A stretch of DNA of 64,000 nucleotides from Erinaceus europaeus (lineage: Eukaryota > Chordata > Mammalia > Eulipotyphla > Erinaceidae), in NCBI RefSeq assembly GCF_950295315.1, contig NC_080168.1, positions 63,759,838-63,823,837 on the forward strand. The letters run 5' to 3'. Position 1 is the stretch's first letter. Every line of letters begins with the position of its first letter. A model generated the notes under the pieces. That model did not search any database. It was not told where the DNA came from and worked only from the letters and a program-made list of their open reading frames with translations. The translations under genes and the position numbers were made by a program. Below are positions 41,101 to 45,003 of the stretch, piece by piece.

Positions 41101-43375
41101 CTCACTTTGACAAGGATGTATTTATTAGTCACTTAATCATCTTAATCACTATAATCTTACAACAATCATAGCAAGTTGGTGTATTATAAAGTCGGGATTC
41201 AAACCAAAGTTAGTGACCTAAATCAATACAGGAGCCATTTTTTTCATCATGTGTATTTTCTACCCTAGGAGGTTTAACAATATGCATAGGAACCAAAAAT
41301 TATATATATTTTAATTGGCGTACATCTGAATGTACATTAGAGTCTTTATTCTCTTTTTGTTGCCCTTGTTATTTTTTTAATTGTTGTAGTTATTATTGCT
41401 ATTATTGGCGTTGTTGTTGGATAGAACAGAGAGAAATGGAGAGAGGAGGGAAAGACAGAGGGGGGAGAGAAAGACACCTACAGACCTGCTTCACCACTTG
41501 TGAAGTGACTCCCCTGCAGGTGGGGAGCAAGGGGCTTGAACTGGGATCCTTACACTGGTCCTTGCGCTTTGCGCCACCTGAGCTTAACTCGCTGTGCTAC
41601 TGCCAAATTCCCTTGTTAAGTCTTTCTATTCATTCCCTGCCCATGTTAGTCCAATGTCCTAGCCAGACTCTTCCAAAAAAGGCAGACAAAAAGGAAATTA
41701 TCTACTTATGGCTAACTAAATGTCTTTCCCAAAATGCAAAAGTAGAGATCCCCAAACCCAAAGGCAATTATCTGCACTTGGAATTGCTACCACTCTTTAA
41801 TTTCTCTTTGTTAAATAATTTTCTATTTTAATATTTCATTTTTTAAAGCTTTATTTATTTATTTTCCCTTCTGTTGCCCTTGTTGTTTAACATTGTTGTG
41901 GTTATTGATGTCGTTGTTGTTGGATAGGACAGAGAAAAATAGAGATAGGAGGGGAAGACAGAGAGGGGGAGAGAAAGACAGACACCTGCAGACCTGCTTC
42001 ACCACTTGTGAAATGACTCCCCCGCAGGTGGGGAGCCGGGGGCTCGAACCAGGATCCTTATGCAGGTCCTTGCACTTTGCGCCACATGTGCTTAACCCGC
42101 TGCAACACAGCCCAACTCCCTTTAATATTTCATTTACTTACTGTATAGAGACAAAGAGAACTTGAGAGGCAAGAGGGAGAATAGGAGGGGGAGAGAAAAG
42201 AGAGATTTTCTGCACTGTTTCACCGCTTAAGAAGTTTCCCAAATGCAAGTGGGGACTGAACCCAGGTCCTTGTCCTTGTGCACTACAACTATGTCTGCTC
42301 AACTGAATGGGCCATTACCTGGCCCTTTAGTTTCCCTTCCAAGTGATAAAACCAACTTCTGCTTAGTATTCTTAAAAGTATTTCTTTTTAATATTACAAA
42401 TTTCTGCAGCAGGTTAGTTAGAACACACTCACTACAGTTTTAAGCAGCAAGCCTGGTTAGATTCAAATTCTGGCCGTGCTGCTCGAAAGCTATACAGCTC
42501 AGAATGAATTTTTCCTCTTCTTCTCAATCCCTGTTGCATCTCCAACAGGGCAGTAACAGACACTCAGATGGGAATACAGCACTGAAGTACAAACTGCTAA
42601 CAGCCAATAGCAGTTCTATCTGGGCTGCTACCAATTCTGTTCCACACTGGTTTATTTCTACTCTGAATATTGTCCCAGAGGTTACAGCACCTACTTCATA
42701 GACATGGACATTAATGAAGTCCACAAATATGGAGTATTCTGGAACATCTCTGGCACATGAAGTGTCCCTTGACTGTTAGCTGTTATTGCTGCTATCTGTG
42801 TCAGTTAAACACTCATAATATGGCACCAGAAGTTGGTGCACCTGGTTGAGCACACACATTATAGTGCCCAACGACCCAGGTTCAAGGTCCTGGTTCCTAC
42901 CTGCAGAAAGGAAGAGTCACAAGCGGCCAAACAGTGCTGCAGATCTATCTTCCCCTTCCTTCTTAATTTCTGTCTCTCAACACACATACATGTCAATACC
43001 AAAGGGGATTTCTCCACAACACATTTTTGTAAGTTGTGAACAAGCTGCTGAAGGTCAAATCTGTAGCTAATTTATAAACACTGATATATAGTAGATTTAG
43101 CTAAGTAAGTAAGTGTGTGACCCCAAATTAAGTTTATGCTTCACACTCACCAGCTTCTTGAAAGGAAATATATCATACATGATTCTACAGTATTCCATGG
43201 ACGATTCCACGGAACAAGTCCACAGTGATTTGGATATGGGCGCCAAAGGGATGATTCCTTGGGTCCTATTCTTCACCAGCATGTCAAACTCCACATGCTG
43301 CCTGCATGATTCTGCCATGTAAGGGCAGTGGTCCACCACAAAAACTGTTTTATGAGACTCAGAAAAAATCTTCAT
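7943..43375 (-). CDS. INTS13: INTS13 (Asunder), Integrator complex subunit 13, complete coding region in 16 exons
   Basis: INTS13 is a metazoan Integrator subunit. With INTS10 and INTS14 it forms a module that binds nucleic acid and docks to the cleavage module, which processes snRNA 3' ends and attenuates transcription. It is also known as Asunder, needed for dynein at the nuclear envelope. I recognised the protein from its exons: N-terminus [20 protein letters not shown], a von Willebrand A-like/beta-barrel N-terminal part, a basic NLS-like run RKKRGRKR at residues 570-577, an acidic/basic charged linker, and a conserved C-terminal segment (about 649-694) that known structures assign to cleavage-module binding. 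All 16 exons join in phase, giving 2121 nt (706 aa), the human length. No lesion was seen. The gene reads leftward from the CpG island; introns are packed with SINEs. Identity is very secure. Confidence 0.97.
7983..8648. other. INTS13 last intron, SINE-free
   Basis: AT-rich. A short stretch near 8100-8180 (cttcctcattttgcttaag, 'ggccagacagattaagagac') resembles an old MIR-type repeat. No other feature was seen. Confidence 0.5.
8649..8784 (-). CDS. INTS13: INTS13 coding exon 15 (C-terminal conserved segment)
   Basis: It completes Gly649 and encodes to residue 693 plus two bases ([20 protein letters not shown] onward to YQHLKEEN). In known structures this C-terminal segment contacts the Integrator cleavage module. 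The acceptor is ACACCAG|GAC. The donor AATGG|GTTTGT is weak. Confidence 0.96.
9010..9130 (+). mobile_element. Family D SINE
   Basis: GATAGCATAATGGTTATGCA head exact, 'cccaggttcaatcccctgca', A-rich tail. Confidence 0.9.
9391..9715 (+). mobile_element. Family A SINE with shared 3' module
   Basis: 'gtgcagtagcacagggagtt', B box GGTTCAAGTCC, then the caggagtg...caggcacccagccac module before the A-rich tail. Confidence 0.85.
9968..10195 (+). mobile_element. Family A/B SINE (diverged)
   Basis: 'cttcacaagtggcaaagcag' and 'gtctgcagatgtctatcttt' identify it; the head is degenerate. Confidence 0.7.
10302..10600 (+). mobile_element. Family A SINE
   Basis: 'cgggagtcaggcggtagtgc' head, GGTTCAAGCCCC, (AAAT)n tail. 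Confidence 0.9.
10687..10790 (+). mobile_element. Family C SINE
   Basis: 'gatggcacagttgttaaagg', 'ggagttcaatccctaacatt'; interrupted at its tail by the next element. Confidence 0.75.
10800..11080 (-). mobile_element. Family B-type SINE with shared 3' module
   Basis: 'gcctccaaggttatcactgg' module, body, and head 'aactggatgtgccactgccc' in antisense. Confidence 0.8.
11440..11840 (+). mobile_element. LINE-like 3' end, copy 1
   Basis: It shares about 390 bases with 18660-19000 and part of 35040-35215 ('gaagccagaccttccacctt', 'atactcccagaaggataaag', 'ggagttgtacccctcttatc') and ends in an A-rich tail. That fits 5'-truncated LINE copies, probably L1 3'UTR; the class is inferred. Confidence 0.65.
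12155..12496 (-). mobile_element. Family A SINE with 3' module (pile-up copy 1)
   Basis: Antisense module (gcctccagggttactgctgg), body and head (aacccgctgcactaccgccc). It is followed by CCAAGAGTTACTTT, repeated after the next two copies. Confidence 0.92.
12530..12780 (-). mobile_element. Family A SINE (pile-up copy 2)
   Basis: Antisense family A without the module; it lies between two copies of CCAAGAGTTACTTT (12497-12510 and 12781-12794). Confidence 0.92.
12805..13071 (-). mobile_element. Family A SINE (pile-up copy 3)
   Basis: Antisense family A; its outer head is shortened (taacccgcctccc). It is followed by CCAAGAGTTACATT at 13072, about 20 bases before INTS13 coding exon 14's donor side. 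Confidence 0.92.
13104..13243 (-). CDS. INTS13: INTS13 coding exon 14
   Basis: It completes Arg602 and encodes to residue 648 plus one base ([20 protein letters not shown] onward to VEKSK). The acceptor is TTGAAAAG|A, with its pyrimidines (TTTGTCCCTT) set back. The donor is AAAG|GTAAGA. Its left edge lies about 20 bases from a pile of three SINEs. Confidence 0.95.
13553..13845 (+). mobile_element. Family A SINE
   Basis: Nearly intact: GTAGCGCAGCAGGTTAAGCG, GGTTCGAGCCCCC, AACAAGGGCAACGAAAGG tail. Confidence 0.95.
13855..14145 (+). mobile_element. Family B SINE with 3' module
   Basis: 'gcaaggacctgggttcaaac', body, then 'gcaggtactgagctccagca'. Confidence 0.75.
14588..14762 (+). mobile_element. 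Family E-type SINE
   Basis: 'gatggctcaaagggtagagc' head, 'gaatcgaatcctggcatcac', TC-rich then 'agagtggtgaaattccaaca'. Confidence 0.7.
14805..15000 (+). mobile_element. L1 3' end fragment
   Basis: It reads like the conserved L1 ORF2 terminus ('caatggaatactatgctaca') and start of the 3'UTR ('tctcatttatatgtcaaata'). Confidence 0.8.
15095..15205 (+). mobile_element. L2-like 3' end
   Basis: 'cagggcaaggatctcatacc' and 'ggcattcaattaatatgtat' resemble the L2 terminus (gggcaggga... caataaatgt). Confidence 0.5.
15371..15648 (+). mobile_element. Family A SINE
   Basis: 'gggtggtagcacagcaagtt', 'ggtttgagcccccagctccc', tail running into (AT)n at 15640-15666. Confidence 0.9.
15697..15840 (+). mobile_element. 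Family C SINE
   Basis: 'agatggcacagtggagaaag', 'aagttcaatcccaggcagca', 'tagtaaataaatac' tail. Confidence 0.85.
16030..16260 (-). CDS. INTS13: INTS13 coding exon 13 (carries the NLS-like basic run)
   Basis: It completes Arg525 and encodes to residue 601 plus two bases. The start is [20 protein letters not shown]; the highly charged second half contains RKKRGRKR (570-577), the likely nuclear localisation signal. The acceptor is ACTTCAG|AGA and the donor GAGAG|GTGAGT. Confidence 0.96.
16480..16660 (+). mobile_element. Family E-type SINE with (CT)n
   Basis: 'tacccaggttcaagccccag', 'tactgaaacttttctgtggt', and (CT)n at 16610-16630. Confidence 0.65.
16718..16850 (+). mobile_element. Family D SINE
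   Basis: 'gatagcataaaggttatgca', 'accagagctgggcagtgctc', A-rich tail. Confidence 0.9.
16926..17080 (-). CDS. INTS13: INTS13 coding exon 12
   Basis: It encodes residues 474-524 plus two bases ([20 protein letters not shown] onward to TRGKGPK). The acceptor is TTGACAG|GTC. The donor AAAAG|GTTGTT is a weak match after the invariant GT. Confidence 0.94.
17165..17385. repeat. Unclassified interspersed repeat (LINE or LTR type)
   Basis: 'gtgggttaatggtttacaat' and 'ggatgggtgtctgggagaca' have the look of an interspersed element, between INTS13 coding exon 12 and an antisense C SINE. There is no second copy in the window, so this rests on impression. Confidence 0.35.
17386..17540 (-). mobile_element. 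Family C SINE
   Basis: 'gggattgaacttgagacctc' and head 'ctattgcaccacttcctgga' in antisense. Confidence 0.9.
17640..17850 (+). mobile_element. Family B SINE
   Basis: 'ctaggtggtggcacatcagg' head, body with poly-A and 'atggtcaccagcagaaact' remnant of the 3' module. Confidence 0.8.
17955..17995. repeat. (TG)n microsatellite
   Basis: About 20 TG units, uninterrupted. Confidence 0.97.
18220..19010 (+). mobile_element. LINE-like 3' end, copy 2 (longest)
   Basis: It starts at 'agaccagggagaacagaaac', shared with 34790, and its last 340 bases match copy 1 at 11485-11820. It is a probable 5'-truncated LINE 3' end. Confidence 0.65.
19085..19160 (+). mobile_element. Stand-alone shared SINE 3' module
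   Basis: 'gatggccaccaagagtggtg' to 'ggccccagcaataaccctag' is present without any SINE head. Confidence 0.65.
19231..19401 (-). CDS. INTS13: INTS13 coding exon 11
   Basis: It encodes residues 417-473 ([20 protein letters not shown] onward to TTIFNMQA). The acceptor is CATTAG|GAT and the donor GCG|GTAAGT. It is 171 nt, phase 0. Confidence 0.95.
19402..20576. other. INTS13 intron between coding exons 10 and 11, no young repeat
   Basis: AT-rich sequence. 20340-20540 loosely resembles an old L2/MIR 3' end ('agtaagcacatagtgtgcat'). Confidence 0.5.
20577..20755 (-). CDS. INTS13: INTS13 coding exon 10
   Basis: It completes Gly357 and encodes to residue 416 ([20 protein letters not shown] onward to VTDYRIT). 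The acceptor is TTTTACAG|GTC and the donor ACA|GTAAGA. Confidence 0.96.
20855..20985 (-). mobile_element. Family D SINE
   Basis: 'gagcactgctcagccctggt', 'tctttgcatagccattatac' antisense. Confidence 0.9.
20986..21759. other. INTS13 intron, nothing recognised
   Basis: AT-rich unique sequence without gene, RNA or young repeat signal. Confidence 0.5.
21760..21905 (+). mobile_element. Family B SINE (diverged)
   Basis: 'gccaggtggatggcacaatc', 'caaggacccaggttcaagtc'; its tail is broken by the next antisense SINE. Confidence 0.75.
21918..22270 (-). mobile_element. Family A SINE with 3' module
   Basis: 'ctccaggattactgctgagg' module and head 'tgcactaccacccggccacc' antisense. Confidence 0.88.
22345..22502 (-). 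mobile_element. Family C SINE
   Basis: 'tgattgaactcgggacctca' and 'ctaccaagccacctcctgga' antisense, 210 bases from INTS13 coding exon 9. Confidence 0.9.
22712..22801 (-). CDS. INTS13: INTS13 coding exon 9
   Basis: It completes Glu327 and encodes to residue 356 plus one base ([20 protein letters not shown] then SCLTNFLLN). The acceptor is TTGTTTCAG|A and the donor AATG|GTAAGT. Only a 193-base intron separates it from coding exon 8. Confidence 0.95.
22995..23084 (-). CDS. INTS13: INTS13 coding exon 8
   Basis: It completes Gly297 and encodes to residue 326 plus one base ([20 protein letters not shown] then WCTPRTNNI). The acceptor is TTTAAAG|GTG and the donor ATTG|GTAGGT. Confidence 0.95.
23590..23800 (+). 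mobile_element. Family B SINE
   Basis: GGTGGTGCACCTGGTTAATC head, 'cccaggctcaagcccctggt', 'caataaataaatag' tail. Confidence 0.9.
23970..24312 (+). mobile_element. Family A SINE with 3' module
   Basis: 'ggtggcgcagtgggttaagc', body, 'gcaggcaccgagcccagcaa', then (AT)n. Confidence 0.92.
24602..25060. mobile_element. Ancient interspersed repeat (mammal-wide, class not resolved)
   Basis: The string 'aagagcattccagcaaagga' ... 'gaggattttaagctgagaag' ... 'atgatctggattagtccttt' follows a common old mammalian repeat consensus that I remember but cannot name safely. Confidence 0.55.
25205..25400 (+). mobile_element. Family A SINE, head-truncated
   Basis: It starts at 'cacaagaacaggcataagga'; body and tail are intact. 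Confidence 0.85.
25411..25700 (+). mobile_element. Family A SINE
   Basis: GTAGCGCAGCGAGTTAAGCA head, directly behind the previous copy in the same orientation; TSD-like 'aaataccttacacaa' / 'aaataccttaaaggg' flanks the pair (25196, 25707). Confidence 0.9.
25905..26095 (-). mobile_element. SINE, B-like (old)
   Basis: 'gagacacctacaaaactgct', 'ggggcttgaacccaggtctt' antisense; head lost. Confidence 0.55.
26172..26212. repeat. (AT)n / (AC)n microsatellite
   Basis: An alternating AT run passes into CACACAC. Confidence 0.95.
26245..26400 (-). mobile_element. Family B SINE (partial)
   Basis: 'ttatttgataggacagagag', 'gctcaaacccaggtccttgc' antisense. Confidence 0.75.
26401..26771. other. INTS13 intron; weak MIR-like remnant
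   Basis: 'agttcatctaatccagcatc' resembles an old MIR/L2 fragment; nothing else was seen. Confidence 0.4.
26772..26856 (-). CDS. INTS13: INTS13 coding exon 7
   Basis: It encodes residues 269-296 plus one base ([20 protein letters not shown] then AHVDFLKS). The acceptor is TTTAAG|GAA and the donor AGTG|GTAAGT. Confidence 0.95.
27056..27310 (+). mobile_element. Family A SINE with small internal deletion
   Basis: GTAGCGCAGCGGGTTAAGCA then a gap before the B box; 'gaaaagatgtctagg' and 'gaaaagatgtctggc' flank it as a TSD (27041, 27311). Confidence 0.93.
27316..27944. other. INTS13 intron, nothing recognised
   Basis: AT-rich. It contains a local direct repeat of 'tatacttattataaaatata' at about 27718-27800. 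Confidence 0.5.
27945..28065 (+). mobile_element. Family C SINE
   Basis: 'gttgtgcagtgggtagagca', 'gagtttgatccttggtgcca'. Confidence 0.7.
28077..28260 (+). mobile_element. Family B SINE
   Basis: 'ggccaggcagtggaacacac', 'gccgggttctagcccccaag'. Confidence 0.75.
28289..28555 (-). mobile_element. Family A SINE
   Basis: It ends in head 'acctgttgcgctacaacccg'; TSD 'gtcactttgactttttt' at 28276 and 28554. Confidence 0.93.
28698..28918 (+). mobile_element. Family B SINE
   Basis: 'ggccaggtggtggtgtaact', GGTTCAAGCCTC, 'tccaataaagataataaaaa'; TSD-like 'aggtgtagcaaa' / 'aggtagcaagaa'. Confidence 0.9.
28919..29423. other. INTS13 intron, nothing recognised
   Basis: AT-rich unique sequence left of coding exon 6. 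Confidence 0.5.
29424..29552 (-). CDS. INTS13: INTS13 coding exon 6
   Basis: It encodes residues 226-268 ([20 protein letters not shown] through TNIPMK). The acceptor is TTTTAG|TTG and the donor AAG|GTAGGC. It is 129 nt, phase 0 at both ends. Confidence 0.96.
29553..30144. other. INTS13 intron, unique AT-rich; short (GT)n at 29920-29936
   Basis: Apart from the dinucleotide run no feature was seen. Confidence 0.5.
30145..30290 (+). mobile_element. Family C-like SINE
   Basis: 'aaatagtagaacacaagagt', 'cagtccagtccctagcactg', tail 'gaaataaataaaataaatca'. Confidence 0.65.
30313..30590 (+). mobile_element. Family A SINE
   Basis: 'gggagttgggcagtagtgca', GGTTCAAGCCCCT, tail 'agggcaacaaaagggaaaat'. 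Confidence 0.93.
30595..31060 (+). mobile_element. Family E SINE split by a family A SINE
   Basis: 'gtgctggcaaaatagttcat' begins it; it breaks at 'tgaatattgtgattt' (30687) and resumes at 'tgaatgttgtgattt' (31005), the duplicated target. Confidence 0.85.
30702..31003 (-). mobile_element. Family A SINE nested in the E SINE
   Basis: It is antisense family A, full length, carrying a small internal repeat (tttgtgccccttgcactttg) near its head. Confidence 0.92.
31264..31415 (+). mobile_element. Family C SINE
   Basis: 'aaggtggtacagtgactaga', 'cccaatttcaatccctggca'. Confidence 0.8.
31490..31900 (+). mobile_element. Two family E SINE copies
   Basis: The first (about 31490-31650) has 'gcttgggttcagtccctgca'. 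The second (about 31735-31900) starts 'gggttggcaaaatagggttg' and ends in (ATA)n. Confidence 0.65.
32033..32185 (+). mobile_element. Family E SINE running into (TG)n
   Basis: 'gccagcgaaatagctcactt', 'cagtttgaacctgacctcta', then (TG)28 from 32129 to 32185. Confidence 0.85.
32204..32510 (+). mobile_element. Family A SINE, close to a full-length copy
   Basis: GTAGCGCAGCGGGTTAAGCG exact, GGTTCGAACCCCG, complete body; flanked by AT/AC runs that obscure the duplication. Confidence 0.96.
32673..32763 (-). CDS. INTS13: INTS13 coding exon 5
   Basis: It completes codon 195 and encodes through residue 225 ([20 protein letters not shown] then [10 protein letters not shown]). The acceptor is TTTAAG|T and the donor GAG|GTAAGA. 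The 91 nt end in phase 0. Confidence 0.95.
32764..33377. other. INTS13 intron, nothing recognised
   Basis: AT-rich unique sequence right of coding exon 5. Confidence 0.5.
33378..33670 (-). mobile_element. Family A SINE
   Basis: 'ccttttgttgcccttgttgg' through 'aaccggctgtaccaccgccc'; TSD-like 'cccaaatgtttt' / 'cccaatatgtttt'. Confidence 0.95.
33835..33905 (+). mobile_element. Family A tail fragment
   Basis: Only 'aacaacaataataataacta' to 'gggcaacaaaagggaaaata' is present, a 5'-truncated copy. Confidence 0.8.
34020..34292 (-). mobile_element. Family A SINE
   Basis: Full antisense copy ending 'aacctgctgcgctattgccc'. Confidence 0.94.
34437..34517 (-). CDS. INTS13: INTS13 coding exon 4
   Basis: It encodes residues 168-194 and two bases of codon 195 ([20 protein letters not shown] then KLAANSD). 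The acceptor is CATAG|TGA and the donor CA|GTGAGT. It is 81 nt and keeps the frame. Confidence 0.95.
34628..34780 (+). mobile_element. Family C SINE
   Basis: GGTGGCGCAGTGATAAAGCA head, 'gctcaatccctggcagcaca', A-rich tail. Confidence 0.92.
34785..35230 (+). mobile_element. LINE-like 3' end, copy 3 with internal deletion
   Basis: The left part matches 18238-18510 and the right part matches copy 1/2 ends; about 310 bases present in copy 2 are missing at about 35040. Confidence 0.7.
35293..35530 (+). mobile_element. Family B SINE
   Basis: GGTGGCGCACCTGGTTGAGC exact, 'cagttcgagccttcagtccc'. Confidence 0.95.
35543..35715 (+). mobile_element. Family D SINE
   Basis: 'gatagcacaatggttatgca', complete body and (AAAT)n tail. 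Confidence 0.93.
35875..36005 (+). mobile_element. Family C SINE
   Basis: 'aggtggcttggtggctagag', 'gagttcaatccccagcactg', ends 60 bases from coding exon 3. Confidence 0.9.
36065..36267 (-). CDS. INTS13: INTS13 coding exon 3
   Basis: It encodes residues 101-167 plus two bases of codon 168 (begins [14 protein letters not shown], ends IICITNAK). The acceptor is TTTAG|CTA and the donor AAAAG|GTGAGA. It belongs to the N-terminal vWA-like domain. Confidence 0.96.
36268..36709. other. INTS13 intron, nothing recognised
   Basis: Unique sequence upstream of coding exon 3. Confidence 0.5.
36710..36895 (+). mobile_element. LINE/LTR-type 3' end, second kind, copy 1
   Basis: 'caggtcctggaacatgatgg' to 'tcccccaataaggacattta' with A-rich tail; the same sequence recurs at 54215-54390. 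A (GGGGGT)n run opens it. Confidence 0.65.
36896..37389. other. INTS13 intron, nothing recognised
   Basis: Unique sequence with short meaningless open frames. Confidence 0.5.
37390..37650 (-). mobile_element. Family A SINE
   Basis: Antisense, ending 'aacccgctgtgctaccaccc'. Confidence 0.94.
37660..38110 (-). mobile_element. Family C SINE split by a family A SINE
   Basis: Its body runs to 'agaactcatagactt' (37742-37756) and resumes from the identical 15-mer at 38056-38070, ending 'tagccactgtgccatctact'. Confidence 0.9.
37757..38055 (+). mobile_element. Family A SINE with exact 15-bp target duplication
   Basis: Full-length copy inserted in the antisense C SINE; identical duplicates imply a recent insertion. 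Confidence 0.96.
38145..38285 (-). mobile_element. Family C SINE
   Basis: 'gggatcgaactcgggacctt', 'ccactgcaccacctcccgga'. Confidence 0.92.
38295..38415 (-). mobile_element. Family D SINE
   Basis: 'gagcactattcagctctggc', 'gtataattgctatgctatca'. Confidence 0.85.
38695..38885 (+). mobile_element. Family B SINE
   Basis: 'gctgggtagtggtatacccc', 'cagattcaacccccaggagc'. Confidence 0.8.
38886..39382. other. INTS13 intron, nothing recognised
   Basis: AT-rich sequence left of coding exon 2. Confidence 0.5.
39383..39457 (-). CDS. INTS13: INTS13 coding exon 2
   Basis: It encodes residues 76-100 ([20 protein letters not shown] then QNLQE). The acceptor is TTAG|GTG and the donor GAG|GTATGA. It is 75 nt, phase 0 at both ends, and too short to show up as a simple open frame. 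Confidence 0.95.
39603..39765 (+). mobile_element. Family C SINE
   Basis: GGTGGTGCAGTGGATAAAAG; duplicated 'aaagaatgactaac' at 39579 and 39765. Confidence 0.92.
39785..40160 (+). mobile_element. Ancient L2-type / mammal-wide repeat
   Basis: 'gccaggtgctgttctggatc' and 'agagggatgaacaggacagt' resemble the 'tgccaggcactgtgctaggt' class of old repeats; right end 'ggccaaataataatggattg'. Confidence 0.55.
40375..40507 (+). mobile_element. Family E SINE running into (TG)n
   Basis: 'ggctggcaaagaagctcacc', 'cccagattcaaggctggtcc', then a TG run 40479-40507. Confidence 0.75.
40590..40702 (-). mobile_element. Family D SINE
   Basis: 'aactcagctctagtttttgg', 'ctgcataaccaaatgctaac'. Confidence 0.75.
40755..41037 (-). 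mobile_element. Family A SINE
   Basis: Antisense, ends 'aacctactgcgctactgccc'; carries an 11-base internal insertion near 40915. Confidence 0.93.
41345..41612 (-). mobile_element. Family A SINE
   Basis: 'ctttttgttgcccttgttat' through 'actcgctgtgctactgccaa'; TSD 'ttagagtcttta' / 'gttaagtctttc'. Confidence 0.92.
41850..42120 (-). mobile_element. Family A SINE
   Basis: Duplicated 'tttaatatttcattt' (41827; 42120) flanks it. Confidence 0.95.
42128..42325 (-). mobile_element. Family B SINE
   Basis: 'tttactgtatagagacaaag', 'ggggactgaacccaggtcct', head 'aactgaatgggccattacct'. Confidence 0.8.
42445..42805 (+). mobile_element. MIR-type element, interrupted
   Basis: Head 'gcctggttagattcaaattc' and tail 'gttacagcacctacttcata' ... 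'tctggcacatgaagtgtccc' ... 'ttagctgttattgctgctat' follow the MIR pattern; about 90 bases in the middle do not. Confidence 0.6.
42825..43010 (+). mobile_element. Family B SINE
   Basis: 'ttggtgcacctggttgagca', 'acccaggttcaaggtcctgg', 140 bases from coding exon 1. Confidence 0.85.
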
Positions 43376-43386
43376 TTTGTTTCAAC
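43151..43386 (-). CDS. INTS13: INTS13 coding exon 1 (start codon exon)
   Basis: The acceptor is a pyrimidine run followed by CTTGCAG just right of 43386; 11 untranslated bases precede ATG at 43375-43373. It encodes residues 1-75 (ends PFKKL). The donor is CTG|GTGAGT. The ATG is the family start; no other in-frame ATG lies upstream in this exon. Confidence 0.96.
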
Positions 43387-43454
43387 CTGCAAGGGGAAAA
43401 AAAAACCATTCACCAAGTGTCATGCAAATGACACATAAAATATACTTCATGGTA

Positions 43455-43710
43455 GCCAGGCGGTATCGCAATGGGTTAAGAGCACATACACAAAGCTCAT
43501 GAATGGGCTAAAGGATCCCAGTTCGAGTCCCCGGCTCCCCACCTGCAGCAGGGTCCCTTCACAGGTGGTAAAGCAGGTCTGCAGGTGTCTATCTTTCTCT
43601 TCCACTTTCTCTATCTTTCTCTTTCACTTGATTTTTCTCTGTCCTATCTATAACAACAACAATGATAATAATGACAACAATAAACAAGGGCAACAAAAGG
43701 GAAAAAATGA
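43455..43710 (+). mobile_element. Family A SINE
   Basis: 'ccaggcggtatcgcaatggg', CAGTTCGAGTCCCCG; TSD-like 'aaaatatacttcatg' (43437) and 'aaaatatgcttcaca' (43710). Confidence 0.93.
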
Positions 43711-43767
43711 AAATATGCTTCACATGAAATCATTTCCATTAGTTTTATTTTTTTAGGAGGCAGATTC

Positions 43768-43976
43768 TCTTTTTTTTATTATCTTTATTTATTGGATAGA
43801 GACAGCCAGAAATCGAGAGAGAATGGGAAGATAGAGAGGGTGACAGAGAGACACTTGCAGCCCTGCTTCACCACTTGTGAAGCTTTCCCCATGCAGGTGG
43901 GGACCAGAGGCTTGAACCCAGGTCCTTGCACATTGCAATGTGTGCGCTTAACCAGGTGCGCCACCACCCGGCCCCC
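43768..43976 (-). mobile_element. Family B SINE
   Basis: Complete antisense B copy ending 'aaccaggtgcgccaccaccc'; TSD 'atttccatta' / 'atttccatca'. Confidence 0.95.
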
Positions 43977-44194
43977 ATTTCCATCATTTCTATGCCTGTG
44001 TCTTTAAAGCTCAAGACACAAGGGAATAGTGAGCTTTCAAAGAAAAAAAAAAGTACCCAACAAAGGACTCGACTTCAAAAGAGGTCACTAAGAGAAAGTA
44101 ACTATCCATGCAGGCCATGTCCTAAAAACAAATCAACAAATCACACACCAGAAAAGTGAGAGTGTACACAGGAGGGGGTGGTGGAGAATCACTT

Positions 44195-44250
44195 TCTTTG
44201 GTTCCTCAGGAATCAAAGTCTCTTTGCAGAACCATGATGCTCTTCCCACC
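44195..44250 (-). mobile_element. Family D SINE fragment
   Basis: 'tctctttgcagaaccatgat' is the antisense D head. Confidence 0.5.
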
Positions 44251-44384
44251 CTCCCTCCATTTTGCTTTCTGACCCGACTTAAAACTGTCAGCAAGAATCC
44301 TTTCTGCATAGAACCCCCACTTCATTCCCGGAGACTAGCAACCCAAGCTAGCCATTTTTTTTTTCTTCTTCTCTTCTCTTCTCC

Positions 44385-44583
44385 TTCTTCAAATTTATTT
44401 TTATTTATTTACTTATTTTTGGATAGAGACAGAAACTGAGAGGGGAGAGGGAGAGAGAAACTTGCAGCCCTGCTTCACTACTGGCAAAGCTTTCCTCCTG
44501 CAGGTAGGGCCTGGGGGCTCAAACCCTGGTCCTTGTGCACTGTAACATGTGTGCTCAACCAGGTGCACCAACACCTGGCACGG
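44385..44583 (-). mobile_element. Family B SINE
   Basis: Antisense B ending 'aaccaggtgcaccaacacct'; TSD 'aagctagc' near 44347 and 44585. Confidence 0.92.
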
Positions 44584-44650
44584 CAAGCTAGCTGATGTTG
44601 AGGGTTCCCCCCACCAAGATCAGATAGACAGATATGCAGACAGACTGACA

Positions 44651-45003
44651 GATGAGACTTACAAAAGGGGGGGAGGGTGCACAGAAAGACAACAGGCAGA
44701 TGAGACTCGCAAAGGGAGGGGTGAGGATGCATAGACAGACAGAAGAGACTTGCAAAAGGAGGGGTGGAGGTGCATAGACAGACAGATGAGATTCACAAAG
44801 GAGGGGTAGTGGGTGCATAGACGGACAAACAGACATATAAGACACGCAAAGGGAGGGGTGGGGTGCATAGACAGATGAGATTCGCAAAGGAGGGGTGGAG
44901 CTACATAGACAGACTGACAGACAGACATAAGACTCGCAAACAAAGGGGTGGGGTGCATAGATAAACAGACACACAGATGAAACTTGCAAAGGGAGGGGTG
45001 GGG
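44651..45003. repeat. Minisatellite, 8 imperfect units of 40-52 bp
   Basis: Units begin near 44651, 44699, 44742, 44785, 44834, 44874, 44925 and 44976 with GATGAGACTYGCAAAGGRGG-like starts and end in CATAGACAGACA-like strings. It is G-rich on the plus strand and lies 350 bases left of the CpG island. Confidence 0.9.

Noticed and set aside
44651..45003. CRISPR-like array of repeats and spacers
   Set aside because: Mammalian context, unit-to-unit similarity throughout and no constant repeat/variable spacer pattern; it is a minisatellite.
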